Counted from the stretch's first letter, positions 7,249 to 14,374 are shown. The stretch is 18,031 bases of DNA from Holophagaceae bacterium UBA1801 (GCA_002319925.1 DCFP01000058.1:1-18031), one strand, 5' to 3'. Notes: generated by a model from the sequence alone, not told the origin. Program-made: numbers and translations.

Positions 7249-8295
7249 TCAATACCCTTCCCCTTCCGCCGCCGCCTTCACCTTCCCGCGGTGAATCTTG
7301 AACAACAGCGCCACGTACCCAACTGCGATGGGGAAGCCGATGATCCACCAGACGAGGCCTGTGGCCAGACCGTGACTGCCCACGCTGGCGTTCTGGGCGG
7401 TGAGGGACCAGCCGGGATTCAGGGTCGATTTCAGCATCACGGGCCACACGCAGGCTGCGGTGGTGGCCAGGATGCCGATGATGAAGGCGCCCGAACCCAG
7501 GAAGGCCAGGAGGAATCGCTCCTTGAGAATGCCGTAGAAGACCGTTGCCAGGCCCGCTACATAAACCACGAAGAAGAGCCAGGCCAGGAATGAACCCGCG
7601 AAGTGGTCGTAGATCTCGGGACTCACGGTGCGCGTGGCGATGGTGGCGGCCACCCAGAGGCCCACGACGCCGGCCCACAGCGGCTTCGCGAGGGCGCGGC
7701 TCCGGTCGTGCACGGGGCCATCGGTTTTCCAGGCCAGGAACAGGGCGCCGTGGGCAGCGATGGTCACCAGCACGAAGACGCCGATCAGCACCGTGAACCA
7801 GTCCAGGATGCCCACGGGATTACCCGTTCCAAAATCCGTGAAGAGCGGAATATTGAAGTAGCCGCTCTTGTCCAGGGGCACGCCGCGGATGACGTTGGCG
7901 AGAGCCGCACCCAGCAGGATGGGCATCAGGATGCTCGCGAACGCGAAACCCCGGTCCCAGAAGGCACGCCAGAGTTCGTCCTGGACGTGGGAGCGGTACT
8001 CGATGGAAATGCCACGAATGATCAGGGTCCACACCACCATGAACATGGCTAGGTAGAAGCCCGAGAAGCCTGCCGCCAGCGTGCGCGGGAAGGCCAGGAA
8101 CATCGCGCCCCCGCCCGCCAGCAGCCACACTTCGTTGCCATCCCAGAGGGGGCCGATGGCGCCCAGCACCTGCCGCCGCTCTTCGTTGGTCTTGGCCACG
8201 AAGAGGTGCAGGATGCCAGCGCCGAAGTCGAAGCCATCCATCACCGAGTAGATGGCCACCATCACGGATACGAGCCAGAACCAGAGCATTTCCAT
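7249..8295 (-). CDS. cydB: Cytochrome bd oxidase subunit II
   Basis: This 348-residue, strongly hydrophobic membrane protein has about eight to nine predicted transmembrane helices. Family marks are MDGFDFGAG in the first helix (19-26) and GPLWDGNEVWLLAGGG (from 48). CydB pairs with CydA to form the bd-type terminal oxidase in the inner membrane, which reduces oxygen to water at high affinity. The ATG at 8295 has a GGAG site 7-8 nt upstream; an ATG two codons later is possible. It follows cydA with an 88-bp gap filled largely by an imperfect palindrome, and both are on the same strand, so it is very probably co-transcribed. No cydX-like small subunit frame is evident after cydB. Confidence 0.97.
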   Translation of the reverse strand: MEMLWFWLVSVMVAIYSVMDGFDFGAGILHLFVAKTNEERRQVLGAIGPLWDGNEVWLLAGGGAMFLAFPRTLAAGFSGFYLAMFMVVWTLIIRGISIEYRSHVQDELWRAFWDRGFAFASILMPILLGAALANVIRGVPLDKSGYFNIPLFTDFGTGNPVGILDWFTVLIGVFVLVTIAAHGALFLAWKTDGPVHDRSRALAKPLWAGVVGLWVAATIATRTVSPEIYDHFAGSFLAWLFFVVYVAGLATVFYGILKERFLLAFLGSGAFIIGILATTAACVWPVMLKSTLNPGWSLTAQNASVGSHGLATGLVWWIIGFPIAVGYVALLFKIHRGKVKAAAEGEGY

Positions 8296-8324
8296 GGGGG
8301 ACTCCAGATTGTTGGGGAAGGGAG

Positions 8325-8405
8325 AACCACGAATCTCAGGAATCCAAATGAATCTTCACGAATGAGATTCGTGCTGATTTGTCCTAATTCGTGTGATTCG
8401 TGGTT
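8325..8405. repeat. 81-bp imperfect palindrome of phased GAAT/ATTC units at the cydA-cydB junction
   Basis: The outer arms AACCACGAATC (8325-8335) and GATTCGTGGTT (8395-8405) are an exact inverted pair. The centre is CACGAAT-GAG-ATTCGTG (8357-8373). Both are centred on base 8365. Left-arm GAAT units end at 8334, 8343, 8353 and 8363; right-arm ATT units begin at 8367, 8377, 8387 and 8396, so spacing is 9-10-10 mirrored as 10-10-9, about one helical turn. The element runs through the cydA stop codon: the last cydA residues, TTNHTN, are encoded by its right arm. It is lower in GC than the flanking genes. It looks like one copy of a dispersed palindromic intergenic repeat; copy number cannot be seen here. 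Confidence 0.75.
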
Positions 8406-9739
8406 GCCTCTTTCGCAGGTCCGTGCGAGATCTCCCGCAGGATCAGGAAGGCCGACAGGAACCAGAGCACCACGTAGAGGCCCGCGAAACCCAGCGACGT
8501 GAAGATCGTCTGGCCTGCGTGGACCATCTCGCTGGAGCCTTCGCTGGTGCGCATGAGGCCGTAGATGAGCCAGGGCTGCCGTCCCAGCTCCGCCACCATC
8601 CATCCGGCCGTGTTGGCGATGAAGGGGAACGGGAAGGCCAGCATCAGCACCCACAGCAGCGGCCGGGTGTGCTCGAGGCGCTCCTTCCACAGGAGCAGCA
8701 CGGAAAGCCCCATGATGCCGATGAAGATCGTGCCGAGCCCCACCATGATGTGGAAGCTGTAATAGAGCAGCTCGATGTTGGTGGGCCACTGATCCTGCGG
8801 AAATTCGTTGAGGCCCTTCACATTGCTGGAGAAGGAGCCGTAGGCGATGAAACTCAATGCACCGGGCATCTTGATGGGATTGTCCAGCTTCTGCTCGGCG
8901 ACATTGGGCTGGCCGATGAAATTGAGCTCCGCGTAGGTTCCGCTCTGGAAGCGGCCTTCCATGGCGGCGAGGGAGACGGGCTGGTACTTCGCCACCATCT
9001 TGCCCTGGTGATCACCGGAAGGAAACGCCACGATGAGGCTCGTCAGAAGGCCCGCGATGACACCCACGCGCAGGGTGGCCCGGGCGTGTTCCGTGTGGAT
9101 GCCCTTCAGCGCCCAGTAGGCGCCTACGGCCGTGACGAAGAAGGAGCCCGTCACCGCAGCGCCCATCATGTTGTGGAAGTACTGGGCCAGGGCCCAGGGA
9201 TTGAGCAGGAAGGACCAGAAACTTTCCACCTGGAGTGTCCGGATGTTCTCGGCGCTCGTGGCGATCGTGTATCCGATGGGGTGCTGCATGAAGGCGTCCG
9301 TGGCCACGATGAAGTAGCCGGAGAGCCAGCTGCCGATGAACAGCGCCCAGGCCGCGAGGTAGTGGAGCTTCGGCCCGATCTTCTTCTCGCTCCAGATGAG
9401 CAGGCCCAGGAAGGAGCTTTCCAGGAAGAAGGCGAACATGCCTTCCATGCCCAGGGTCTGGCCGATGACGCCGCCGGAGAAGTGGCTGAAGCGGGCCCAG
9501 TTGGTCCCGAACTGGAATTCCATGGGAATGCCCGTCACCACGCCCGTGGCGAAGTTGATGCCGAAGACGCGGATCCAGAACCGCGCGAGGTCCTGGTAGC
9601 GCTCGTTCCCGGGCGATTTCCCCAGCGTCTTGAAGACGACAATGAGCAGCGCCAGGCCCATCGTCAGCTGCGGGTAGAGGTAGTGGAACGCCGCCGTGAA
9701 CCCGAACTGGAGGCGGTGCCAGAAGAGGGGATCGCCCAT
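8384..9739 (-). CDS. cydA: Cytochrome bd oxidase subunit I
   Basis: This 451-residue, multi-helix membrane protein carries the haems of the bd oxidase. Visible ligands are H19 (haem d/b595 side, AAFHYLYPQ), H189 (AQYFHNMMGA) and M332 (SFHIMVG), the two haem b558 ligands; E99 and E107 lie in GMEGMFAFFLESS. The quinol loop after SGDHQG (241-246) is short, so this is the short-Q-loop type (E. coli CydA is 522 aa). The loop motif reads YQPVSLAAMEG, with Glu kept (E261) but Ser at the position where I align E. coli Lys252, and His330 where E. coli has Arg391. The ATG at 9739 has GAGGAGTCCACC in front. Its final codons lie in a palindromic repeat. cydB follows. Confidence 0.97.
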   Translation of the reverse strand: MGDPLFWHRLQFGFTAAFHYLYPQLTMGLALLIVVFKTLGKSPGNERYQDLARFWIRVFGINFATGVVTGIPMEFQFGTNWARFSHFSGGVIGQTLGMEGMFAFFLESSFLGLLIWSEKKIGPKLHYLAAWALFIGSWLSGYFIVATDAFMQHPIGYTIATSAENIRTLQVESFWSFLLNPWALAQYFHNMMGAAVTGSFFVTAVGAYWALKGIHTEHARATLRVGVIAGLLTSLIVAFPSGDHQGKMVAKYQPVSLAAMEGRFQSGTYAELNFIGQPNVAEQKLDNPIKMPGALSFIAYGSFSSNVKGLNEFPQDQWPTNIELLYYSFHIMVGLGTIFIGIMGLSVLLLWKERLEHTRPLLWVLMLAFPFPFIANTAGWMVAELGRQPWLIYGLMRTSEGSSEMVHAGQTIFTSLGFAGLYVVLWFLSAFLILREISHGPAKEATTNHTN

Positions 9740-9778
9740 GGTGGACTCCTCGAGGTGCAGAACTGAAGGGAGCTTAGG

Positions 9779-9823
9779 GGCCGCGTCAAAATCAACTGCA
9801 GTTCAACTGATTTTGCTGCGGCC
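9779..9823. promoter_or_regulatory. Hairpin / candidate operator over the likely cydA transcription start
   Basis: The arms GGCCGCGTCAAAATCA (9779-9794) and TGATTTTGCTGCGGCC (9808-9823) pair over 14 of 16 positions around a 13-nt middle that contains the palindrome AACTGCAGTT. The right arm begins 1 bp from the candidate -10 box of cydA, so the structure would sit at the 5' end of the cydAB leader. It could be a repressor operator (the AT-rich arms CAAAATCA/TGATTTTG are operator-like) or an mRNA leader hairpin. As a terminator for the upstream mscS it lacks a T-run. Confidence 0.5.
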
Positions 9824-9824
9824 C

Positions 9825-9853
9825 ATTATGCCGGTGCTGAGACTGATTGTTCG
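9825..9853 (-). promoter_or_regulatory. Candidate sigma-70 promoter of cydAB
   Basis: Read on the minus strand, a -10-like CATAAT lies at 9830-9825 (5 of 6 to consensus). A weak -35-like CGAACA lies at 9853-9848, with a 17-bp spacer. Transcription would start near 9818, about 80 nt before the cydA ATG and inside the adjoining hairpin. The -10 is good and the -35 is poor, as expected for a promoter that depends on an activator. Confidence 0.4.
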
Positions 9854-10028
9854 AGTTATTTTGAGGCGACGGCTCAGAGGCTGCCGCGGAATGGAAAATG
9901 GATTATTTCGATTCCGCCATGCCTGTTTGGCGTTTGAAGGAACGAAGTCGGCTGCGTGCGGAACCCGGGTGACGGAAGTCTTCCGGTGTGTCCACCTCTG
10001 GGACGCTCACCGAGAACGCTTCGTTCCC

Positions 10029-10042
10029 GTGATCTCAATCAC
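10029..10042. promoter_or_regulatory. CRP/FNR-family-like palindrome at the mscS stop codon
   Basis: GTGAT-CTCA-ATCAC is a perfect 14-bp inverted repeat with a 4-nt centre. It matches TGTGA-N6-TCACA in all but the first base and resembles the FNR pattern TTGAT-N4-ATCAA. It overlaps the stop codon of the MscS gene and lies about 290 bp before cydA, in the region 9740-10034 that otherwise holds only the cydA promoter, the hairpin above and a 13-bp CGGAAG-T-CTTCCG palindrome (9973-9985). The distance from the candidate cydA promoter is large for a class II activator site, so function is uncertain. Confidence 0.3.
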
Positions 10043-10925
10043 AAGGATCGATGCCCGAGGGATGTCCCCGCTTCGTCCACACCACCCGCTGCGGCAGTGG
10101 CATGGAGATGCCCTCAAGCTTGAAGCGGATCAGGATCCGGCGGCGCAGTTCCCGGGCCACTTCCCACTGGCTGCCAGGGGCCGTCTTGGTGAGGGTCCGA
10201 ATCGTGAAGCCCGTGGCGTTCATGACCTCGATGCCCCGCACATCCGTCGCTTCCAGCACGGTTTCGGGGAAATCGGCCAGCAGTTCCACACCGATGGAAC
10301 GGAGCACATCCATGACGTGATCCGCGTCCTGATCATTGTGGATCTCAATGTCCACCAAGGCTCGCGCGTAGTCCTTGCTCAGGACCACTACCTGGTTGAT
10401 GGTGCCGTTGGGCAGGTAGTGAGCCTTCCCTTCCAGATCTCGGATCAACGTGATCCGCAGGGTCATCTTCTCCACCGTGCCCGTGTGCTTGTCGTCCACG
10501 CTGATGATGTCGCCCACGCCGAACTGGTTCTCCATGAGCATGAAGAAGCCCGCGATGATGTCCTTTACCAGCGTCTGGGCGCCGAAGCCCAGGGCCACGC
10601 CAGCCACGGCGGAACCCGCCAGGAGCGGTTGGATGTTCACGCCGAATTCCTGCAGAGTCATCAGCACGAAGAAGGCCACCACCAGCACGCGCGCGGCGTT
10701 CTTCAGCACCGAGCCCAGGGTTTTCGCGCGGCGTTCCGCCTCCGTCGTCACGCCGGTGCCAGCGCCGCCCACAGCACGGCGCACGGCCTTGGCCACCAGG
10801 TTCACGGCCCAGAGGATCAAGAAACAGGTGGTCAGGACCAGGACCAACTTTTCGAGCTTGGCCCAGCCGATCTGCTCGAACCAGGTGGCGAGCGCGTCGA
10901 GACGCGTACCGATCGCAAGACCCAT
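10035..10925 (-). CDS. Small-conductance mechanosensitive channel, MscS family
   Basis: This 296-residue protein has three predicted membrane segments: LVLVLTTCFLILWAVNLVA, VLVVAFFVLMTLQEFGV, and the pore-lining TM3 region with small-residue packing, GSAVAGVALGFGAQTLVKD. It continues into the MscS beta domain (MENQFGVGDIISVDD, then LPNGTINQVVVLSKDY) and the alpha/beta C-terminal domain. Length and order match E. coli MscS (286 aa). It would open under membrane tension to release solutes on osmotic downshock. The ATG at 10925 follows an AGAGGGGAT site; an upstream extension of 12 residues would run through the preceding terminator hairpin and is rejected. The neighbours satP and cydA appear to be separate transcription units. 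Confidence 0.93.
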   Translation of the reverse strand: MGLAIGTRLDALATWFEQIGWAKLEKLVLVLTTCFLILWAVNLVAKAVRRAVGGAGTGVTTEAERRAKTLGSVLKNAARVLVVAFFVLMTLQEFGVNIQPLLAGSAVAGVALGFGAQTLVKDIIAGFFMLMENQFGVGDIISVDDKHTGTVEKMTLRITLIRDLEGKAHYLPNGTINQVVVLSKDYARALVDIEIHNDQDADHVMDVLRSIGVELLADFPETVLEATDVRGIEVMNATGFTIRTLTKTAPGSQWEVARELRRRILIRFKLEGISMPLPQRVVWTKRGHPSGIDPCD

Positions 10926-10946
10926 GGACAGTATCCCCTCTAAACA

Positions 10947-10973
10947 CAGGACGCGGCCCAAAGCCGCGTCCTG
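10947..10973 (-). terminator. Intrinsic terminator after satP
   Basis: CAGGACGCGGC and GCCGCGTCCTG form a perfect 11-bp GC-rich stem around a CCAAA loop (TTTGG on the minus strand). On the minus strand it is followed by TGTTTAG, a short T-rich run. It lies 38 bp after the satP stop codon and just ahead of the mscS ribosome binding site, so it should separate the two genes. Confidence 0.8.
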
Positions 10974-11011
10974 AGATCATACCAGTGTCGGGAAAGAAGC
11001 GAGGCCAGCCT

Positions 11012-11575
11012 CTATTTCACCCAGGGTTCGCCCACGGGCAGGATGTCCCTTCCGGCCACATCGAGGTAGACGATGTGGGCCATGATGTACCAGGCGCTGA
11101 AGGCGCAGAGCATCAGCTCGTAGCCCGCGATCTTGTTGATGAAGGGATCGAAGAAGTGGCCGATGACCAGGAGGATGAAGCCGATCAGGAGCAGCGTGAA
11201 GGTGACCGCGAGGGCCTTGCTGACGCGCAGGCTGCCGATCCAGAGGATCGCCGTGAAGAGGGTGAAGGCCACCAGGAACCAGGCGATATCGGTGTCGCTG
11301 CTCTTGTAGATATCGAAGCGCTTGCCCAGGAGGATCAGGGCGAAGGCGATCCAGAAGGCGCCGTAGCCCGTGAAGGCGCAGTAGCCGAAGTTGTTGCCGG
11401 TCTTCATCTCCTGAAAGCCCGCGACGAGCTGGGTCAGACCGCCGAAGATGAGCGCCAGGGCGAGGACGGGACCGGGGCCCGCCCAGCCGACGTTGACGAA
11501 CTGGAGCACGAGGGTGGTCAGGCCGAAGCCTGCGAGACCCACGACAGCGGGGTTTCCCTGTTTAGTTTGAGACAT
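11012..11575 (-). CDS. satP: Acetate/succinate uptake transporter, GPR1/FUN34/YaaH (SatP) family
   Basis: This 187-residue protein has six predicted membrane helices. Family signatures are NPAVVGLAGFGLTT at the N-terminus (canonical N-P-A-x-x-G-L) and GNNFGYCAFTGYGAFW in the middle (canonical G-N-x-F-G-x-x-A-F-x-x-Y-G-x-F-W). Characterised members (E. coli SatP/YaaH, yeast Ady2) carry acetate and succinate with protons across the inner membrane. Start: the ATG of MSQTKQ has an AAAGGA site 6-7 nt upstream; a 32-residue upstream extension lacks family sequence. It stands alone: a 347-bp upstream gap suggests its own promoter and an intrinsic terminator follows. Confidence 0.93.
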   Translation of the reverse strand: MSQTKQGNPAVVGLAGFGLTTLVLQFVNVGWAGPGPVLALALIFGGLTQLVAGFQEMKTGNNFGYCAFTGYGAFWIAFALILLGKRFDIYKSSDTDIAWFLVAFTLFTAILWIGSLRVSKALAVTFTLLLIGFILLVIGHFFDPFINKIAGYELMLCAFSAWYIMAHIVYLDVAGRDILPVGEPWVK

Positions 11576-11922
11576 GGCATTCCTTTCGTAGGGCGCGTAT
11601 CTGGACGCAAACGTTGCATGGATAAAAGCTGCTGGAAGTGCAGGCTTGGCTTGACCGATCCGCGCTGGCACTGCCCCGTGCTGCGCAGAATCTCCACTTT
11701 ACCAAGTGGAAAGAACCCTGTCCAAGGGAGCTCAGCACAATTCCACTGGCCGTCGATGGATCAGATGCGCCTGGAGAAAAACTCCAGGCCCAGCGGGATC
11801 CCATCGGAACCGACTCGGAAATTGCGGTCACACACTGTGTTCACCCCTCCTGACGAAGGCAAATGTCAGCGGTGTCGATGATCAGGCAATCGTTCCCAGT
11901 CAGTGGACCTTGCGGAAGTGGA
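11576..11922. other. 347-bp intergenic region upstream of satP with two hairpins, no gene seen
   Basis: No convincing gene lies here; open frames in the region (for example plus-strand 11638-11853) show no recognisable family and no good ribosome binding site. Two perfect inverted repeats are present: TCCACTT-TACC-AAGTGGA (11693-11710) and GCCTGGAG-AAAAA-CTCCAGGC (11769-11789). The second could end the eamA transcript, although it is about 130 bp downstream of the eamA stop and has no T-run. The first lies about 120 bp before satP and could be an operator or leader hairpin. I could not place a clear -35/-10 pair for satP; a TTTATC on the minus strand near 11620 is a weak -10 candidate. Confidence 0.5.
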
Positions 11923-12813
11923 TCAGGGTTCCTCCTGCAGGCGCCGCATGGGCCGTGCGAGCCGTGCGCCTGCCTGATTGAGAGCGAGGCCCACCAGCAC
12001 CAGTACGGCTGCCGTAAGTTTCCAACCCGTCAAGGATTCGCCCAGGAAGAGGATTCCCGAGAGCATCCCGAAGACGGGCACCAGGAGCGAGAAGGGCGCC
12101 ACCGTGTTCGCCGGGTACCGGTGCAGAAGGCGCGACCAGGCCGCAAAACAGAAGAGGGTAGCGGGATAGGCCAGGAACAGGAGGATGGCCACGGACCGCC
12201 AGGACAGGGCGGACAGGGAACGCGCCAGTTCAGCGGATCCCTCCTGCGCCCAAGCGGCGATGAGCAGGACGGGCGCCGCCAGAAGGCTGTTCCAGGCCAC
12301 CAGGGACAGCACATCGACGTCTCCCATCCGCTTCGTGAAGAGGTTTCCCAAAGCCCAGGAGAGACCGGCGGCAAGCACGAGGGCGAAGCCCAGGAAGGAA
12401 CCCGCGGCCCCTGCATGGAGGCCCACCAGCGCAAGGCCCGCGAGAGCGATGACGGCTCCGCCAGCCTGCGCGGAACGGGGCCGCTCGCCCAAGTGCAGCG
12501 CAGCAAGTCCGAACGTGAAGAAGGCCTGGCACTGGATGACCAGGGAGGCAAGCCCTGCGGGCAAGCCGGCGCGAATGCCCGCAAAGAGGCATCCGAACTG
12601 GAGGACGAACATGCAGAGGGCGTGCCCAGCCAGGATGGGCCAAGGCGCTCTGGGGCGCGGCCGAAGGAACACGAGCGGAAAGGCCGCTAAGGCGAACCGG
12701 AGCCCCGCCAGGAGCAGGGGTGGCATGCCCCGCAGTCCCCAGGCGATGACCGCGTAGTTGAAGCCCCAGATCAGCACCACCGACAGGGCCAGCAGGATAT
12801 GACGGAGCTTCAT
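11923..12813 (-). CDS. eamA: DMT-superfamily transporter, EamA type (amino-acid/metabolite exporter)
   Basis: This 296-residue membrane protein is made of two EamA repeats (about ten helices). From memory it aligns well with E. coli EamA (YdeD), the exporter of O-acetylserine and cysteine: MPPLLLAGLRFALAAFP, PAGLASLVIQCQAFFT and VAPFSLLVPVFG all have close counterparts there. The role is probably efflux of an amino acid or related metabolite across the inner membrane, but DMT substrates vary. Its ATG overlaps the epimerase stop (ATGA), so it is translationally coupled as last gene of the lysA-ddpX-epimerase-eamA run. That context suggests it relieves surplus amino acids released from murein peptides (inference). 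Confidence 0.9.
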   Translation of the reverse strand: MKLRHILLALSVVLIWGFNYAVIAWGLRGMPPLLLAGLRFALAAFPLVFLRPRPRAPWPILAGHALCMFVLQFGCLFAGIRAGLPAGLASLVIQCQAFFTFGLAALHLGERPRSAQAGGAVIALAGLALVGLHAGAAGSFLGFALVLAAGLSWALGNLFTKRMGDVDVLSLVAWNSLLAAPVLLIAAWAQEGSAELARSLSALSWRSVAILLFLAYPATLFCFAAWSRLLHRYPANTVAPFSLLVPVFGMLSGILFLGESLTGWKLTAAVLVLVGLALNQAGARLARPMRRLQEEP

Positions 12814-13811
12814 GGGGCGGGCGTCACGCCCAGGCCGGGTCCCTCGGGCAAGGTCATGCGGGAGCCTTCGTAGCGGAGACCTACATACGGATCGTTAGCG
12901 ATGAGCAGGGGACCATCGAGATCCACGTAGTCGCAGAGCGGCGCCAGATGGGCCGCCGCAGTGACGGCCACGGAGGTTTCCACCATGCAGGAGAGCATGA
13001 CGCACATGTCGTGGGCCCGGGCCGTGTGAATGGCCCGCAGGGCTTCGCGAATCCCTTCGGTCTTCATGAGCTTGACGACCACGCCGTCCACGGAACCCGC
13101 GAGCCGCGCCACATCGCGGCTGGTCCGCACGCTCTCATCGGCCACGATGGGCACCTTCACGCCTTCTTGGCGCAGGCGTTGCCGCAGCCAGCGGAAGCCC
13201 TCCACATCCTCTGCGGCGAGGGGTTGCTCCACCAGCTCCAGACCATGCTCCGCCAGGCGAGGAATGAGACGCGCGGCTTCCTCGCGGCTCCAGCCGGCGT
13301 TCGCATCCACCCGCAAGGTCGCGTCGGTGGCTTTGCGGATGGCGGTGACGATCTCCTCGTCCCGGCCACTCCCTAGCTTGATCTTGATGATCGGATAGCC
13401 CGATTCCTTGGCCCGGCGCGCCATCACCTCGGGCTCGTCGATGGCGATGGTGAAGGAAGTGAGAGGCAGCGCACGCGGGTTCAGCCCGAAGAGACGATAG
13501 AGGGGCTGACCCAGGCGCTTGCCCCAAAGATCGTGGAGGGCGATGTCCACGGCGGCGCGAGCAGCCTTGGAGCCCGCCGGCAGGCGAGCCAGCACCGCAT
13601 CCAGGTCGAAGGGATCATCCCCCAGATCCGGCACCCGGGCGAGGTAGTCGAGGATCACCTCCTGGGTCTCGCCGTAATAGACCACCGCGGGTGCTTCGCC
13701 AATTCCTTCATCCAGGCGTACCAGAACGTTGTACCTGTGGCTGAAAGTGCCATGGGCAATCTTGAACGGAGTCTTCAATTCCAGGGTGAGGGGTTCCCAA
13801 CTGAGTCTCAT
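12810..13811 (-). CDS. Dipeptide epimerase, L-Ala-D/L-Glu epimerase type (enolase superfamily)
   Basis: This 333-residue muconate-lactonizing-subgroup enolase-superfamily protein has all barrel catalytic elements: K143 and K145 (IIKIKLG), metal ligands D169 (DANAGW), E195 (EQP) and D225 (ADES), and K247 (VVVKLMK). The substrate-specificity motif D297-x-D299 in CDYVDLDGP is the hallmark of L-Ala-D/L-Glu epimerases (E. coli YcjG, B. subtilis YkfB). These invert D-Glu in L-Ala-D-Glu from recycled murein so that ordinary peptidases can cleave it. Other dipeptides are possible in related enzymes, but the neighbours (ddpX, lysA, alr) support the murein role. The ATG at 13811 overlaps the ddpX stop (ATGA); a 20-residue upstream extension lies inside ddpX and is rejected. 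Confidence 0.93.
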   Translation of the reverse strand: MRLSWEPLTLELKTPFKIAHGTFSHRYNVLVRLDEGIGEAPAVVYYGETQEVILDYLARVPDLGDDPFDLDAVLARLPAGSKAARAAVDIALHDLWGKRLGQPLYRLFGLNPRALPLTSFTIAIDEPEVMARRAKESGYPIIKIKLGSGRDEEIVTAIRKATDATLRVDANAGWSREEAARLIPRLAEHGLELVEQPLAAEDVEGFRWLRQRLRQEGVKVPIVADESVRTSRDVARLAGSVDGVVVKLMKTEGIREALRAIHTARAHDMCVMLSCMVETSVAVTAAAHLAPLCDYVDLDGPLLIANDPYVGLRYEGSRMTLPEGPGLGVTPAP

Positions 13812-14374
13812 GCGGGCTCCTGCCGGATCAATGGATAGCTGCGGGCCTCCGGCAACTGATAGTGCCACCACTCCTCGTCGAGGCTCTGGAACCCGGCCTG
13901 GGTCATGAGGTCCAGGAGCAGCGAGCGCTGCCCTTGGAGCTCCTCGGGCAGACCACGGTAAGAGTGATGGGAGGCCTCTTCCATGGCATCGAAGGGCGTT
14001 CCCATGTCCAGCTCCCTACCGTCGGCGTCCACCAGCGTCACGTCCACGGCGGTGCCCCGGCTGTGGTTGGAGCCTCGTTTGGGGTCGGCGATGTACCGCG
14101 GATCCGAGATGTAACCGCAAAGCACCTCGTGGGCTTGAGGCGGGCGATAGGCGTCCAGCAGCTTCAGGCGGAAACCTGCCTGCAAGGTCAACTCGGCCGC
14201 TCGCCGGAGCTTCGGCTCCAGGTCCCGGTGCACCCAGCAACGGTTATTCGCGTAGATGGGCTGCCCTGTGAAGTTCTTCTCGCTCGCATAGGCCAATTCC
14301 ACCAGTACGCCGTGGCGCTCCGGCGTGATCTCCACCAGTGCCTCCATGCCTGGATCTAGGCTTCCTGGCGTCAT
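13808..14374 (-). CDS. ddpX: D-alanyl-D-alanine dipeptidase (VanX/DdpX type, peptidase M15D)
   Basis: This 188-residue zinc dipeptidase has the zinc ligands H104 and D111 (SNHSRGTAVDVTL) and H171, the catalytic base E168 (EEWWH), and R77 in DAYRPP, with the VanX spacing. It hydrolyses free D-Ala-D-Ala. No signal peptide is seen, so it acts in the cytoplasm, on imported or internally made dipeptide. E. coli ddpX likewise sits with a dipeptide ABC transporter and is used for D-Ala-D-Ala catabolism; VanX in enterococci serves vancomycin resistance, but no vanH/vanA-type ligase genes are present here, so salvage is more likely. The ATG overlaps the lysA stop (ATGA) and a GGAGGAG lies about 10 nt upstream. 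Confidence 0.95.
   Translation of the reverse strand: MTPGSLDPGMEALVEITPERHGVLVELAYASEKNFTGQPIYANNRCWVHRDLEPKLRRAAELTLQAGFRLKLLDAYRPPQAHEVLCGYISDPRYIADPKRGSNHSRGTAVDVTLVDADGRELDMGTPFDAMEEASHHSYRGLPEELQGQRSLLLDLMTQAGFQSLDEEWWHYQLPEARSYPLIRQEPA

Noticed and set aside
8393..9766. A 457-codon plus-strand open frame antisense to cydA
   Set aside because: The translation is low-complexity (H, E, G, R rich) with no domain; cydA on the other strand has all its haem ligands.
11638..11853. A 71-codon frame in the satP upstream gap
   Set aside because: No Shine-Dalgarno of note and no family likeness; it crosses both hairpins.
13808..14374. A glycopeptide (vancomycin) resistance cluster because of the VanX-like dipeptidase
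   Set aside because: No D-Ala-D-Lac ligase, VanH-like dehydrogenase or VanRS pair is present; the neighbours fit murein-peptide salvage.
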